From Spirosoma fluviale (GTDB lineage Bacteria; Bacteroidota; Bacteroidia; Cytophagales; Spirosomataceae): DNA of 64,000 nt. Each line of letters starts with the position of its first letter. Positions within the stretch are counted from its first letter, which is position 1. The position numbers were made by a program, and so were the translations under genes. Below, one piece after another: positions 8,224-16,630 of the stretch. The stretch spans positions 1,240,001 to 1,304,000 of the forward strand of contig NZ_OCNH01000001.1 of the NCBI RefSeq assembly GCF_900230225.1, in the 5' to 3' direction. Under the pieces are notes generated by a model that worked only from the letters and a program-made list of their open reading frames with translations, was not told the DNA's origin and did not search any database.

Positions 8224-10497
8224 ATGAACCGAATTGTACGTATCCTGCTACTTGCGGGATTAGCCTTGTCGAGTCTGACTGTTCAGGCCCAAAGCACGCG
8301 GCTACGAGCGGCAAATAAGCAATTTGATAATCTTAGCTACGTCAGTGCAGTGCGGGCGTACGAAGAATTTTTGCGAACCGACAAAAAGAAGGACGCTGCT
8401 GATACGCGGGATGCGTTAATCAAACTTGGTTACAGTTACCGTAAGTTACAGGATACGCGCAATGCTGAACGTGTTTATGGTGAACTCGTAAAAACCTATA
8501 CCGATCTGGACAGCGAGATTTACCTCTACTACGCGCAGGCATTGGCGGCCAACGGAAAGTACCGGGATTCGCAGAAGATGTACAGCCAATATGGCGAAAA
8601 ACAGGCCCAGGATTTACGCGGCCGTCGTTTTACTGTGTCGTATATGGATATGAGTCGATTTTACCAGGACTCGTCCTCGTATCGAATTCAAAACCTGCCA
8701 ATCAATTCCCGCCAGGCAGATTTTAGTCCAATGTATTACAAAGGTGGTCTTGTGTTTGTATCGTCACGCGATGAGTCGGGAGTGATCAAGCGTGTGTTCA
8801 ACTGGAACCAGACGCCGTTCCTGGATTTATACTTCCACCCCGATACCAACCAACTTCGTGTACCTGGAGCCGGTTTAGTTAATTCGGCGGTATTGGGTGG
8901 CGGTACCGAAACCAAGGAAGAAAGTGGTGAAGCGGCAAATGATAATAAAGCTTTGTCGAAAGCTGAAATCTTCAGCCGGACACTCAACACGAAATACCAT
9001 GAAGGGCCGATGACTTTTACAAAAGACCAGAATGTCATTGTCTTTACCCGCAACAACGCCAGCAAAGGCAAGTCAGGAAAAAGCTCGGATGGGGTAAAAA
9101 AGCTTAAGTTGTATTCTGCCGTCAATAAGAATGGCAAGTGGGTCGACATACAGGAATTACCGTTCAACAACAATGAATATTCAGTGGGGCACCCCGCTTT
9201 TTCGCCTGACGATAGCAAACTGTACTTTGTGTCGGATATGCCGGGAGGCTACGGGGGAACGGACATTTACGTTGTTGAATATAACAGCGGGCAGTGGGGT
9301 AGCCCGGTGAACATGGGTAAAGAAATCAATACCGAAGGTAACGAGATGTTTCCTTTTGCCGCCGAGTGTGGCAATCTGTATTTCTCCTCCGATGGGCACG
9401 AAGGTCTTGGTGGCCTGGACGTGTTCATGGCCGAGTTGAAAGATGGGATTGCCTACAAAGGTGTTCAGAACGCTGGTGCTCCCATCAATTCAGAGAAAGA
9501 TGATTTTGGGTTAATTACGGATAAAAATGGCACAAGTGGCTATTTCAGCAGTAACCGTAAGAAGGGAATCAGCGATGATGATATTTATTCTTTCAGACGG
9601 TCCTGCAAACAACTTAATATTCTGGTATACGATGCTAAAACCGGTACACCACTCCAAAATGCAGATGTTCGTATTCTGCGGAACGGGGTAAATCAGGAAT
9701 TGCAGATAACCAACAAGGCCGGGCGTACCGACTTATGTGTAGATTCAAATACAGAATATGAGTTCAGAGCTATTAAGGAAGGATATGCCTTGAACAGCGT
9801 TCGTTTTTCAACCCTGACCCAGTCTCCCAAGCCGGTATTAAATGTCTCTATCTATCTGGAACGCTCCGAGAATACAGTGGTGAGAGGGGTTATTAAGACA
9901 GAAGTGAATCAGAAACCAGCAACGGGTGTGAAAGTGACACTTCGGAACGAAAAAGATAAGTCTGAACAAACCGTAACCACTGGCCCGGATGGCGGATATG
10001 AGTTTGACGTAAAGCCAAACGCTCCTTATACCATTACGGCGCAAAAAGACCGATACGCCACTAAAAAGGCACAATATAACAAAACGAAACGCAAAGCGCA
10101 GGTCATTACCGATTCACTCGGTCTGTATGGTGTAGGCGACGTATTTCAGCTGAAAAATATTTACTACGATCTGAACAAGTTCTTTATTCGTGCCGATGCG
10201 GCTCAGGAACTGGATCATGTACTGGCCATTCTAAAAGAATATCCACAAATGCAGATCGAACTGCGGTCGCATACCGATTCACGAGCAACGGATACGTACA
10301 ACATCCGGTTGTCAGAAAACCGTGCCAGAGCAGCTATGGATTACCTGGTTTCACGAGGTATTCCGGCTAATCGACTGATGGCTCGTGGCTATGGCGAATC
10401 TGAAATTATCAATGGCTGTATCGATGGCGTAAACTGTTCGGAAGGCGAACACCAGCAAAACCGACGTACAGAATTCAAGATCGTGGCCGTTCAATAA
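8224..10497 (+). CDS. PorE-like OmpA family protein (TPR, PD40 propeller, CRD, OmpA domain)
   Basis: This 757-residue envelope protein has a signal peptide (MNRIVRILLLAGLALSSLTVQAQ). Domains in order: TPR-like helices (about 25-140), a WD40/PD40 beta-propeller (about 170-470, with HPAFSPDDSKLYFVSDMPGG, NLYFSSDGHEGLGGLDVF and GYFSSNRKKGISDDDIYSF), a carboxypeptidase regulatory-like fold (about 475-620), and an OmpA peptidoglycan-binding domain (about 640-757, with LRSHTDSRATDTYN and NRRTEFKI). This is the order of PorE, which ties the type IX machinery to peptidoglycan. Cytophagales also have paralogues with this layout, so PorE itself is likely but not proven. ATG 8224 was chosen over the TTG at 8155 because the signal peptide starts there. 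Confidence 0.85.
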   Translation: MNRIVRILLLAGLALSSLTVQAQSTRLRAANKQFDNLSYVSAVRAYEEFLRTDKKKDAADTRDALIKLGYSYRKLQDTRNAERVYGELVKTYTDLDSEIYLYYAQALAANGKYRDSQKMYSQYGEKQAQDLRGRRFTVSYMDMSRFYQDSSSYRIQNLPINSRQADFSPMYYKGGLVFVSSRDESGVIKRVFNWNQTPFLDLYFHPDTNQLRVPGAGLVNSAVLGGGTETKEESGEAANDNKALSKAEIFSRTLNTKYHEGPMTFTKDQNVIVFTRNNASKGKSGKSSDGVKKLKLYSAVNKNGKWVDIQELPFNNNEYSVGHPAFSPDDSKLYFVSDMPGGYGGTDIYVVEYNSGQWGSPVNMGKEINTEGNEMFPFAAECGNLYFSSDGHEGLGGLDVFMAELKDGIAYKGVQNAGAPINSEKDDFGLITDKNGTSGYFSSNRKKGISDDDIYSFRRSCKQLNILVYDAKTGTPLQNADVRILRNGVNQELQITNKAGRTDLCVDSNTEYEFRAIKEGYALNSVRFSTLTQSPKPVLNVSIYLERSENTVVRGVIKTEVNQKPATGVKVTLRNEKDKSEQTVTTGPDGGYEFDVKPNAPYTITAQKDRYATKKAQYNKTKRKAQVITDSLGLYGVGDVFQLKNIYYDLNKFFIRADAAQELDHVLAILKEYPQMQIELRSHTDSRATDTYNIRLSENRARAAMDYLVSRGIPANRLMARGYGESEIINGCIDGVNCSEGEHQQNRRTEFKIVAVQ

Positions 10498-10519
10498 GAG
10501 ACCATAAATCAGTTCATAG

Positions 10520-10553
10520 AAAAAGAGACCCCACTCGGCGAGGTCTCTTTTTT
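10520..10553 (+). terminator. Rho-independent terminator after the PorE-like gene
   Basis: AAAAGAGACC and GGTCTCTTTT flank an 11-base loop, with a following T run. It starts about 22 bases after the stop codon, between convergent genes, and could serve both. Confidence 0.85.
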
Positions 10554-10568
10554 ATGAGGTGGCAAAGC

Positions 10569-10757
10569 CTATTCAGACGTTTTAACGTGCTTTTTATGAA
10601 CCGCTTTGGTTGTCGCCGTCGATTTAACCGGCGTCGACTTCTTAACGGTCGTTGTCATTGTTTTGCTGGCAGGCTTGGTCTGCGATGGGGCCGTGGCAAA
10701 AGCACTATTTACACAAAGCGTGGCTACGACGAAGGCAGTTAGAATGGACGTTTTCAT
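10569..10757 (-). CDS. Small secreted Lys/Thr-rich protein, function unknown
   Basis: This 62-residue protein has a signal peptide (MKTSILTAFVVATLCVNSAFA). The mature part, about 40 residues, is almost entirely Thr, Lys, Ser, Pro, Ala and His (for example SKTMTTTVKKSTPVKSTATT), basic and probably disordered. I do not recognise a family. The clean signal peptide and the terminator just past its 3' end support a real gene over the overlapping opposite-strand readings. Confidence 0.6.
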   Translation of the reverse strand: MKTSILTAFVVATLCVNSAFATAPSQTKPASKTMTTTVKKSTPVKSTATTKAVHKKHVKTSE

Positions 10758-10863
10758 ACGATTGAGAATGGTTTTAAGTGATGGTCCACCACCGTAGCGG
10801 ACTTTCCGGGTGAAAGATCGGCTGGATGAATTAAATGCCGATAAAGGATAACTTAAAAAAAGG

Positions 10864-11373
10864 TTAAACTGTTAGCACCCTAACCGTCACCGAAAGTTGG
10901 CCAACATGCCGCATGGTATGCTCTGCCGCATGTGTTAGCAAACCAATCATGGTTGAGGGCAGTTGTGCCCGACCAACGCCCCGGATGTCGGTCAATGTGC
11001 TTTCATCAACAAGGCGTAATTGGTCAAGCGCATCTTCCACCTGTTTCTCAAATTTATGAACCAGTTCCGGCACGGATAATACATTATCCTCGGGCTTTCC
11101 TTCCGAGTGTAAAGCCGCTAACTGGGCTTCCGACAACGCTTCCTGCCGGGCATACGTGAACAAACGGTCAAGTACACCCGTCAGGTGCTGTAGGTGAAAG
11201 CCGACCGAAGCTATATTGGCAGGACGCTCCCAAAGTCGTGTTTCCGGAAAATCAGTCATCAAAGCATGGACCTCTTCGTGCGCCTGCATCAGGGCGTGGG
11301 CAACGGGTTGTACCAAAGGAGGAATGTTGGAAAGTGGACCCCGTAGCCAGACTTCTCTGGTTTCTGTAGCCAT
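10864..11373 (-). CDS. DinB family protein
   Basis: A 169-residue four-helix-bundle protein of the DinB/YfiT type, members of which bind a metal through three histidines and often act as thiol-dependent transferases. Visible candidates are the HLQHLTGVLDR helix (about residues 60-70) and the C-terminal LLTHAAEHTMRHVGQL (about 145-160), where family histidines lie. It starts 6 bases downstream of the SDR gene and is likely cotranscribed with it. Substrate unknown. Confidence 0.82.
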   Translation of the reverse strand: MATETREVWLRGPLSNIPPLVQPVAHALMQAHEEVHALMTDFPETRLWERPANIASVGFHLQHLTGVLDRLFTYARQEALSEAQLAALHSEGKPEDNVLSVPELVHKFEKQVEDALDQLRLVDESTLTDIRGVGRAQLPSTMIGLLTHAAEHTMRHVGQLSVTVRVLTV

Positions 11374-11379
11374 AATGAG

Positions 11380-12168
11380 TTAAATTACCGTACCACCATC
11401 GGCATAAAATAAGCTGCCAGTGCTGTAGGACGACGCACTGGAGGCCAGAAACAGGGCCAGTGGACTGATCTCATCAACGGTTCCCATGCGGGCAATAGGA
11501 ATACGATTCGTGAAATGTTCCAGAATGCTCTCGTTCTGCCAAAGGGCCTGACTGAATTTGGTTTTAATGAGACCGGGGCAAATGGCATTGACGCGGATTC
11601 CATCCGGACCCCATTCCTTCGCTAATACTTTCGTGAGCATATTGAGTGATGCCTTGCTGACACTGTACATACCGAGGCCCGGATCCGGCGTGTGGCCGGC
11701 AATGCTACTGATCATAATGATGCTGCCACCGCCCCGTGCTTTCATGCTTGAATAACAGAGCTTGCTTAACTCAAAAGGAGCTTTCACATTGGCCTGCATA
11801 ATTTTGTCGAAGGCGGCCCCATCGCAGTCGAGGGAGGGGCCGAACACCGGATTCGACGCTGCATTATTGACGAGTATATCAATGCCGCCATAAGTGGCAA
11901 TACTCTTATCGACTAGTTGTTGAAGCTGAGCCATGTCGCCCACATGGGCAGCAATGCCGGTAGCCTCGCCCCCCTGCGCCCGAATGTCGCTGGCAAGTGC
12001 GTCGCACGCATCCTGCTTACGGCTACTAATGACCACTTTGGCACCAAAACGGGCAAATACGCGGGCCATGTCTTCGCCAATTCCCTTACTGGCTCCGGTA
12101 ATAATGGCGACCTTGCCTGTGAGGTCGAAAATAGCTTTTTCAGAAAGGGTAATCTGTTGTTGTTCCAT
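11380..12168 (-). CDS. Short-chain dehydrogenase/reductase (SDR)
   Basis: A 262-residue classical SDR. The Rossmann glycine motif TGASKGIGE lies near residues 24-32, NNAAS near 100, the catalytic Ser in IISISS-like IMISSIAG near 155, and the YSVSK active-site Tyr/Lys near 168-172. The C-terminus ALFLASSASSYSTGSLFYAD is typical of the FabG-like, glucose 1-dehydrogenase-like group. The segment VVISSRKQDACDAL after the second strand favours NADP. It precedes the DinB gene with a 6-base gap. Substrate unknown. Confidence 0.88.
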   Translation of the reverse strand: MEQQQITLSEKAIFDLTGKVAIITGASKGIGEDMARVFARFGAKVVISSRKQDACDALASDIRAQGGEATGIAAHVGDMAQLQQLVDKSIATYGGIDILVNNAASNPVFGPSLDCDGAAFDKIMQANVKAPFELSKLCYSSMKARGGGSIIMISSIAGHTPDPGLGMYSVSKASLNMLTKVLAKEWGPDGIRVNAICPGLIKTKFSQALWQNESILEHFTNRIPIARMGTVDEISPLALFLASSASSYSTGSLFYADGGTVI

Positions 12169-12269
12169 ATATAAAACGATAGTTAACGCAAAAGTCGCCG
12201 GGGATTCGCAAATACCCGAAAGTATTGTTTTGCGCCCCAGACGACTCTATAAATTCTGTACGATTTAAC

Positions 12270-13466
12270 TTATTTCTCAAAAAAGCAGACCGAACCGCCC
12301 ACCCAGTCTTTATTTTTATTGAAGTTGACGCCAATCATTTCACCCCGGCTCAAGCGACTGAGATTAGTAAGCAATGTAGGTTGTTTATCCTCTTTTGGCC
12401 AGATGAACAGCATCCGGATTTCGCATTTCACCAGCCCGTCCGGCGATTGAATGACGGGTTCATACTTAACCTTGCGCTGAAGCAGGTAACCATCCCGCTG
12501 ATGTCCCGGTATCGCATCCAGGTCGTCGGCCGAAATGTTCAGTTTAACGCCACTGCCCGCAAAAGAGAACAAGGGCTTCAGTACATAATTTTCTAAGTCC
12601 TCAGGGTAACTGCTTAAGTCAGACAGGTAATAACTGGCGGGTACGTAGGGGCTTTTCAGCAAAGGGAGGGTGTACTTACTAATTCGGAAAAACCAGTTTG
12701 GATGCCCAACCCAGTCGACATCCACATCATCGGTCAGATGAAAGTCGGTCTGAAGGTCGGGATAGTTCTGGAGATCGTCGAAAATCAGTCGGTTATAAAT
12801 CCGCTTGATTCGAATCAAGCTGCCGTCTTTCTCATAATATAAAGCTCGTCCGTCCTTCTTAATTTTCGTAATACAAACGGCTGGTATTCCGAGGTATTTC
12901 TCAGCCAGAACAAAGTCAATCCGGGTCTTTTGTTTTTCCGGATAGATTTCCAGCAGAATGACCTCTTCAGGCCGCTCATCGCCTACAATCATCTGGCGTA
13001 ACTGATCCAGATAAGCTGCGTTATCGGCAACCGTGAATAAATGTGAGAGATTTTCCGGAATGGGGTAAAGGCTCCGAAACAGGCTGGCCAGATAGGGCTG
13101 AAAACAATACAGCGACGGAAAGCCCTGAAATTCAATTAACTGTGGAGTTAATTCTCCCTGTTCGTCCAGACAAACCGCAAAATCGACAGCCATAAACTGC
13201 GTGTGGGCATCCTCATTCGGCACCCGTTGATCCAGCGGTATGGCTTTATCAGTCAGGGTTTTAAAGTCATCGCCGGTGACGACAGAAATAATATCGTCGC
13301 AAGCCTGTACAAGCTTATCGGTTAAGACTTTCGGGACGAAAATGGGCGTTTCGGCTACCCGGAAATCCAGTTGACCGGGAAAATCAGTATCAACTTTAGC
13401 CAAAAAAGCCCGGTAGCTCTCCGGGCTAAAGGCTTGATTAAAGGCTTCTCTGACAGGCTTAATCAT
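12270..13466 (-). CDS. ATP-grasp-like ligase of uncharacterised family
   Basis: A 398-residue cytoplasmic protein without signal peptide or membrane segment. Weak ATP-grasp features are in the C-terminal half: NYVLKPLFSFAGSGVKL (lysine plus glycine-rich loop, about residues 300-316), LLQRKVKYEPVI, CEIRMLFIW, and a final GVNFNKNKD that could supply the metal-binding Asn. The N-terminal half has QFMAVDFAVCLDEQG and QLIEFQGFPSL. It is third in line after the GCS2 ligase and the glutamine amidotransferase on the same strand, which suggests amide or peptide bond formation. This is inferred from faint motifs and context; the fold needs a profile search. Confidence 0.6.
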   Translation of the reverse strand: MIKPVREAFNQAFSPESYRAFLAKVDTDFPGQLDFRVAETPIFVPKVLTDKLVQACDDIISVVTGDDFKTLTDKAIPLDQRVPNEDAHTQFMAVDFAVCLDEQGELTPQLIEFQGFPSLYCFQPYLASLFRSLYPIPENLSHLFTVADNAAYLDQLRQMIVGDERPEEVILLEIYPEKQKTRIDFVLAEKYLGIPAVCITKIKKDGRALYYEKDGSLIRIKRIYNRLIFDDLQNYPDLQTDFHLTDDVDVDWVGHPNWFFRISKYTLPLLKSPYVPASYYLSDLSSYPEDLENYVLKPLFSFAGSGVKLNISADDLDAIPGHQRDGYLLQRKVKYEPVIQSPDGLVKCEIRMLFIWPKEDKQPTLLTNLSRLSRGEMIGVNFNKNKDWVGGSVCFFEK

Positions 13467-13521
13467 AAGGCGTTTGGGTATATCGGGCCGAAACAGACTA
13501 GCTCCCGGCTCCGTAGTAGAG

Positions 13522-13559
13522 TACTGGATATGCCATCTATTTAAATGGCATATCCAGTA
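13522..13559. repeat. Perfect 15-base inverted repeat after the amidotransferase gene
   Basis: TACTGGATATGCCAT (13522-13536) and ATGGCATATCCAGTA (13545-13559) surround an 8-base loop. It lies 7 bases past the amidotransferase stop and before the ATP-grasp-like gene. There is no T run on the minus strand, so it may be an attenuator or mRNA stabiliser rather than a full terminator. Confidence 0.65.
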
Positions 13560-13565
13560 TTGCGG

Positions 13566-14402
13566 TTAGGCAACTTCGTGTTCTTCAACGGTTGACGATA
13601 ATGACTGAATAGCCTGGCGCAAAAAGCCGGGCAGAATAACCGACTCGGTGAGTGCAATTTTATCAGGGTCCTGAAGGTAAGATACCATGTCGTCGTATTT
13701 TTCCTGACCAAAATTGAGGACGATATGATTGCGTTTTTCGGGCTGTAAGAAATAGCGCAACATGCCTTCATTATCGGCTTCGGGGTGAAACTGCGTACCG
13801 ATAATTTCGGGGGAGAAGCGCATGGCCATAACCGCCCGATCCAGCAACACGTGGGGCCTGATTTTTTCCAGACATAAAATTTCTGCACCCATTTCGTTCA
13901 TTCGCTCAGCATCGGGGCTGGTGATTTGGTAATCGCGTGAGTCGACAGCGAAGAATGGATCGGGTAGTCCTTCCAGCAACGCTTCCGAATCGCCTTCATC
14001 CGTTTTGTGTACCGGGAAAATACCAAATGATGTTGATTTACGGCGACTTAGTAGGCCTAAATTTAAGTGACGCACAACCAATTGAAATGAATGGCAAATC
14101 AGGAACACATATTTTTTCCGTTCGTTTTGCGCGTTCCAGTCGAAAATCTGGTCGATAAGCTCAAAATACTGGCTTTCCCACTCATCGGATGATGCCATGG
14201 GACTACCCGGCCCACCCGACGAAATATAGATGTCGTAATCCAGATTGGGCAGGTCGTTGTTGGCACGAACGTCAAAAACATCGAATGCTAAATCAGCATG
14301 CTCGTTTCCCTGTACGTTTCGAATTATGTGCAAAATACAACGCATGCCTTCGTTGGCATGGTTGTTATTCATATCGAGAACAGCAATTTTTACTAAGCTC
14401 AT
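13566..14402 (-). CDS. Type 1 glutamine amidotransferase-like protein
   Basis: A 278-residue class I (triad) amidotransferase. The oxyanion segment SSGGPGSP is near 61-68, the nucleophile is Cys103 in LICHSFQLV, and His206 and Glu208 are in GTQFHPEAD. The elbow is unusual: the family form is GxCxGxQ, while here it reads I-C-H-S-F-Q, lacking both flanking glycines. The triad is intact, so it should hydrolyse a gamma-glutamyl amide, either giving ammonia to a partner or cleaving a gamma-glutamyl product. It lies 48 bases after the GCS2 ligase and before the ATP-grasp-like gene. Confidence 0.85.
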   Translation of the reverse strand: MSLVKIAVLDMNNNHANEGMRCILHIIRNVQGNEHADLAFDVFDVRANNDLPNLDYDIYISSGGPGSPMASSDEWESQYFELIDQIFDWNAQNERKKYVFLICHSFQLVVRHLNLGLLSRRKSTSFGIFPVHKTDEGDSEALLEGLPDPFFAVDSRDYQITSPDAERMNEMGAEILCLEKIRPHVLLDRAVMAMRFSPEIIGTQFHPEADNEGMLRYFLQPEKRNHIVLNFGQEKYDDMVSYLQDPDKIALTESVILPGFLRQAIQSLSSTVEEHEVA

Positions 14403-14450
14403 AGAGTAATGTTACGGCTAACTACTAGTTAATAATGGATCGAGAAATAA

Positions 14451-15551
14451 CTATATAATACCAAAAGAAGTTTCTTCAACTATGTAATTTACCACCTGTT
14501 TGAGATCGTTTGTTTGCTGAAAAACAGCCAGTTGCCGATCCGCACCAGTCCCCATTTCGAGGATTTTAAGCACGTATTCGCATTCGGAACGGCTACCAAG
14601 TTCGTCAACAACATCGTCGATAAAGTTCAGCAATTCATGGATCAGTTCATGGGTTGGTACTTCAATCTGCTTGCCAAAGTCAATCAGTTTTCCCTCAATA
14701 CCATACCGGGCCGCTCGCCATTTGTTTTCATTGATTAGAATCCGGCGATAAGGTCGGAAGTTGAGGTTTTGCTGGTGAAGCTTATAAATTTTAGCCACCA
14801 GTGCCTGCATGATGGCCGCAAGGCAAATGGTTTCATCAACCCGCATCGGCACATCGCAAATGCGAAATTCAATGGTGTCGAAGAAGGGATGTAGACGGAT
14901 GTCCCACCAGATTTTCTTGCCATTGTCGATACAGCCGGTTTTCACCAGTAGATTGATGTATTCATCATACTCCGCTGCCGAAGAAAAGAAATCCGGGATA
15001 CCGGTTCGGGGAAACTTATCGAATACCTTCGATCGGTACGATTTGAAGCCTGTATTCCGGCCCCGCCAGAAGGGCGAATTGGTCGAAAGGGCGTAAATGT
15101 GCGGCAGGAAATATCGCACTGCATTCATGATCTGAACCCCTTCATTCCTGTTTTCGATACCCACGTGTACGTGCAACCCAAAAATCAGGTTCGAGCGGGC
15201 TACGTCGCGCAGTTCGTCGATCAGTCGGTCATAACGTTCGTTAGGGGTAATGAGCTGCTCCTGCCAATCCGAAAAGGGGTGCGTTCCGGCAGCTGCAATC
15301 TTTAAATTCTGTTTTTCCGCCAGTTCGATAATCATCTTTCGGAGATAGGTGACCTCCTGACGTGCATCCTGAATATTATTGCAGATATTCGTACCAACCT
15401 CAACGACGGCCTGATGCATTTCGGCCTTTACGCGTTCCTGAAGAACAATTTGGCCGCCATCAACAATCTTTGACATGTGAGACCGTAACTCGCCCGTAGC
15501 AGGGTCTATGGTTTGAAATTCTTCTTCTATTCCTAAAGTGAAAACGGGCAT
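14451..15551 (-). CDS. Carboxylate-amine ligase, GCS2/YbdK family
   Basis: A 366-residue glutamine-synthetase-fold ligase of the glutamate-cysteine ligase 2 family, which forms amide bonds from a carboxylate and an amine using ATP. The N-terminus TLGIEEEFQTIDPATGEL carries the IEEE metal/ATP motif. Further family blocks are FGLHVHVGIENR (about 120-131), LSTNSPFWRGRNTGFKSYR (about 150-168) and IEFRICDVPMRVDET. Length is normal. It is first of three genes on the minus strand. The substrates are unknown; true glutathione synthesis is less likely because no GshB lies beside it. Confidence 0.92.
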   Translation of the reverse strand: MPVFTLGIEEEFQTIDPATGELRSHMSKIVDGGQIVLQERVKAEMHQAVVEVGTNICNNIQDARQEVTYLRKMIIELAEKQNLKIAAAGTHPFSDWQEQLITPNERYDRLIDELRDVARSNLIFGLHVHVGIENRNEGVQIMNAVRYFLPHIYALSTNSPFWRGRNTGFKSYRSKVFDKFPRTGIPDFFSSAAEYDEYINLLVKTGCIDNGKKIWWDIRLHPFFDTIEFRICDVPMRVDETICLAAIMQALVAKIYKLHQQNLNFRPYRRILINENKWRAARYGIEGKLIDFGKQIEVPTHELIHELLNFIDDVVDELGSRSECEYVLKILEMGTGADRQLAVFQQTNDLKQVVNYIVEETSFGII

Positions 15552-15680
15552 ATACGTTAAGGTTAGTGGCTGGCAGGCTACCGTAAACAGCCTGAACTAT
15601 GAGGTAAGATACATTTTTTTTATAAACCTCATACGTTACAGATGGTTTTTTGACCAATTGACAAGTAAACTAAACAGAGT

Positions 15681-15938
15681 ATGAGAACGCAGCGAGAAAA
15701 AAAACTTCTAACAAAATATTGGCTATTTGGTGGGGGCGGTGCCATGTTACTGGGTAGCGGACTAGCCGTGTTACTGCACGGTTCCAAAATGAAGGAAGCC
15801 AATGCTGATCCCTGGTTTTGGGTGAGTACGGGTGGTTTTGCACTTATTATGACCGGTCTGGGTTTCATTGGCGATGCCAACCGCTTTCGCACGATGGTCG
15901 ACGTTTTGCGCGAGCTGGATAAACGTTCTCAATCTTAA
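15681..15938 (+). CDS. Small membrane protein, function unknown
   Basis: An 85-residue protein with two predicted membrane helices: WLFGGGGAMLLGSGLAVLL (about 14-32) and FWVSTGGFALIMTGLGFI (about 46-63). A basic N-terminus (MRTQREKKLLTKYW) and a charged C-terminus suggest an N-in, C-in hairpin. It is divergent from the GCS2 ligase. I do not recognise a family, but hydrophobicity and charge support translation over the opposite-strand reading. Confidence 0.65.
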   Translation: MRTQREKKLLTKYWLFGGGGAMLLGSGLAVLLHGSKMKEANADPWFWVSTGGFALIMTGLGFIGDANRFRTMVDVLRELDKRSQS

Positions 15939-15969
15939 TTATTGAAAACCAACTGAGTTGATTACACCG

Positions 15970-16054
15970 GTTAGTTAACGGTCAGGAATGGAAAGGTAAG
16001 TTTAGGGATCAATAAATCCTGTTTTAGCCACGTCCTTTCTGACCGTTAGCTAAC
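15970..16054. repeat. Inverted repeat upstream of the ECF sigma gene
   Basis: GTTAGTTAACGGTCAG at 15970-15985 is mirrored by CTGACCGTTAGCTAAC at 16039-16054 with one mismatch, and the next bases extend the stem with a one-base bulge. The loop is about 50 bases. It fills the space between the small membrane protein gene and the sigma factor start at 16076, so it could be an operator, a terminator of the first gene, or part of the sigma leader. Confidence 0.6.
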
Positions 16055-16075
16055 AAGTTATGATTTAACACCCAC

Positions 16076-16627
16076 ATGGCCGAAACGCCCGGACGAACTA
16101 TTCTTGAGACAGTAAAGCAGTACGGAACCCGGCTGTCTCGATTTATTCGCGGGCAGGTAAAATCCGATGAAGATGCGGAAGATATATTACAGGATGTTTG
16201 GTATCAACTTGCCAGGGTGGTTGATCTCGACGGCATTGAAAGCATAAGTGGCTGGCTTTTTCAGGTGGCCAGAAACAGAATTACCGACACCTATCGGAAG
16301 AAAAAAGATGATTCGTTGTCGGATTTAATGGGCGACGAAGATGAAGACGACTATCGTTTCAGGGACATTTTGCTGGCCGATGCTGAAACGCCCGAGGATC
16401 AGTTTTTTAAAGATATTTTCTGGGAGGAGCTTATGAAAGCGCTGAATGAGTTGCCCGAAAATCAGCGAGTAGTTTTTATCCAAAATGAACTGGAAGACCG
16501 AACCTTACAGGAGATTGCCGATGCTGCCGGGGAAAATCTGAAGACAATCATCTCCCGAAAACGCTACGCCGTTCAGCACCTTCGGAAACGATTACAACGA
16601 CTATATAATGAACTTGACAACCTATAA
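16076..16627 (+). CDS. ECF-type RNA polymerase sigma factor
   Basis: A 183-residue sigma-70 family protein of the extracytoplasmic-function group. Region 2 covers about residues 15-80 (YGTRLSRFIRGQVKSDEDAE, DILQDVWYQLA, SISGWLFQVARNRITDTYRK). An acidic linker follows (LMGDEDEDDYRF). Region 4 covers about 125-180, with LPENQRVVFIQNELEDRTLQ and a helix-turn-helix EIADAAGENLKTIISRKRYA. No anti-sigma factor with a classic zinc or FecR domain is next to it; a small membrane protein starts 3 bases after its stop and may take that role. Confidence 0.95.
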   Translation: MAETPGRTILETVKQYGTRLSRFIRGQVKSDEDAEDILQDVWYQLARVVDLDGIESISGWLFQVARNRITDTYRKKKDDSLSDLMGDEDEDDYRFRDILLADAETPEDQFFKDIFWEELMKALNELPENQRVVFIQNELEDRTLQEIADAAGENLKTIISRKRYAVQHLRKRLQRLYNELDNL

Positions 16628-16630
16628 GCA

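Noticed and set aside
8736-9218. A 160-codon minus-strand frame
   Set aside because: It lies antisense inside the PorE-like gene and has no recognisable domain or signal.
15629-15892. An 87-codon minus-strand frame opposite the small membrane protein
   Set aside because: The plus-strand frame has two clean membrane helices with positive-inside flanks; the opposite one is its complement.
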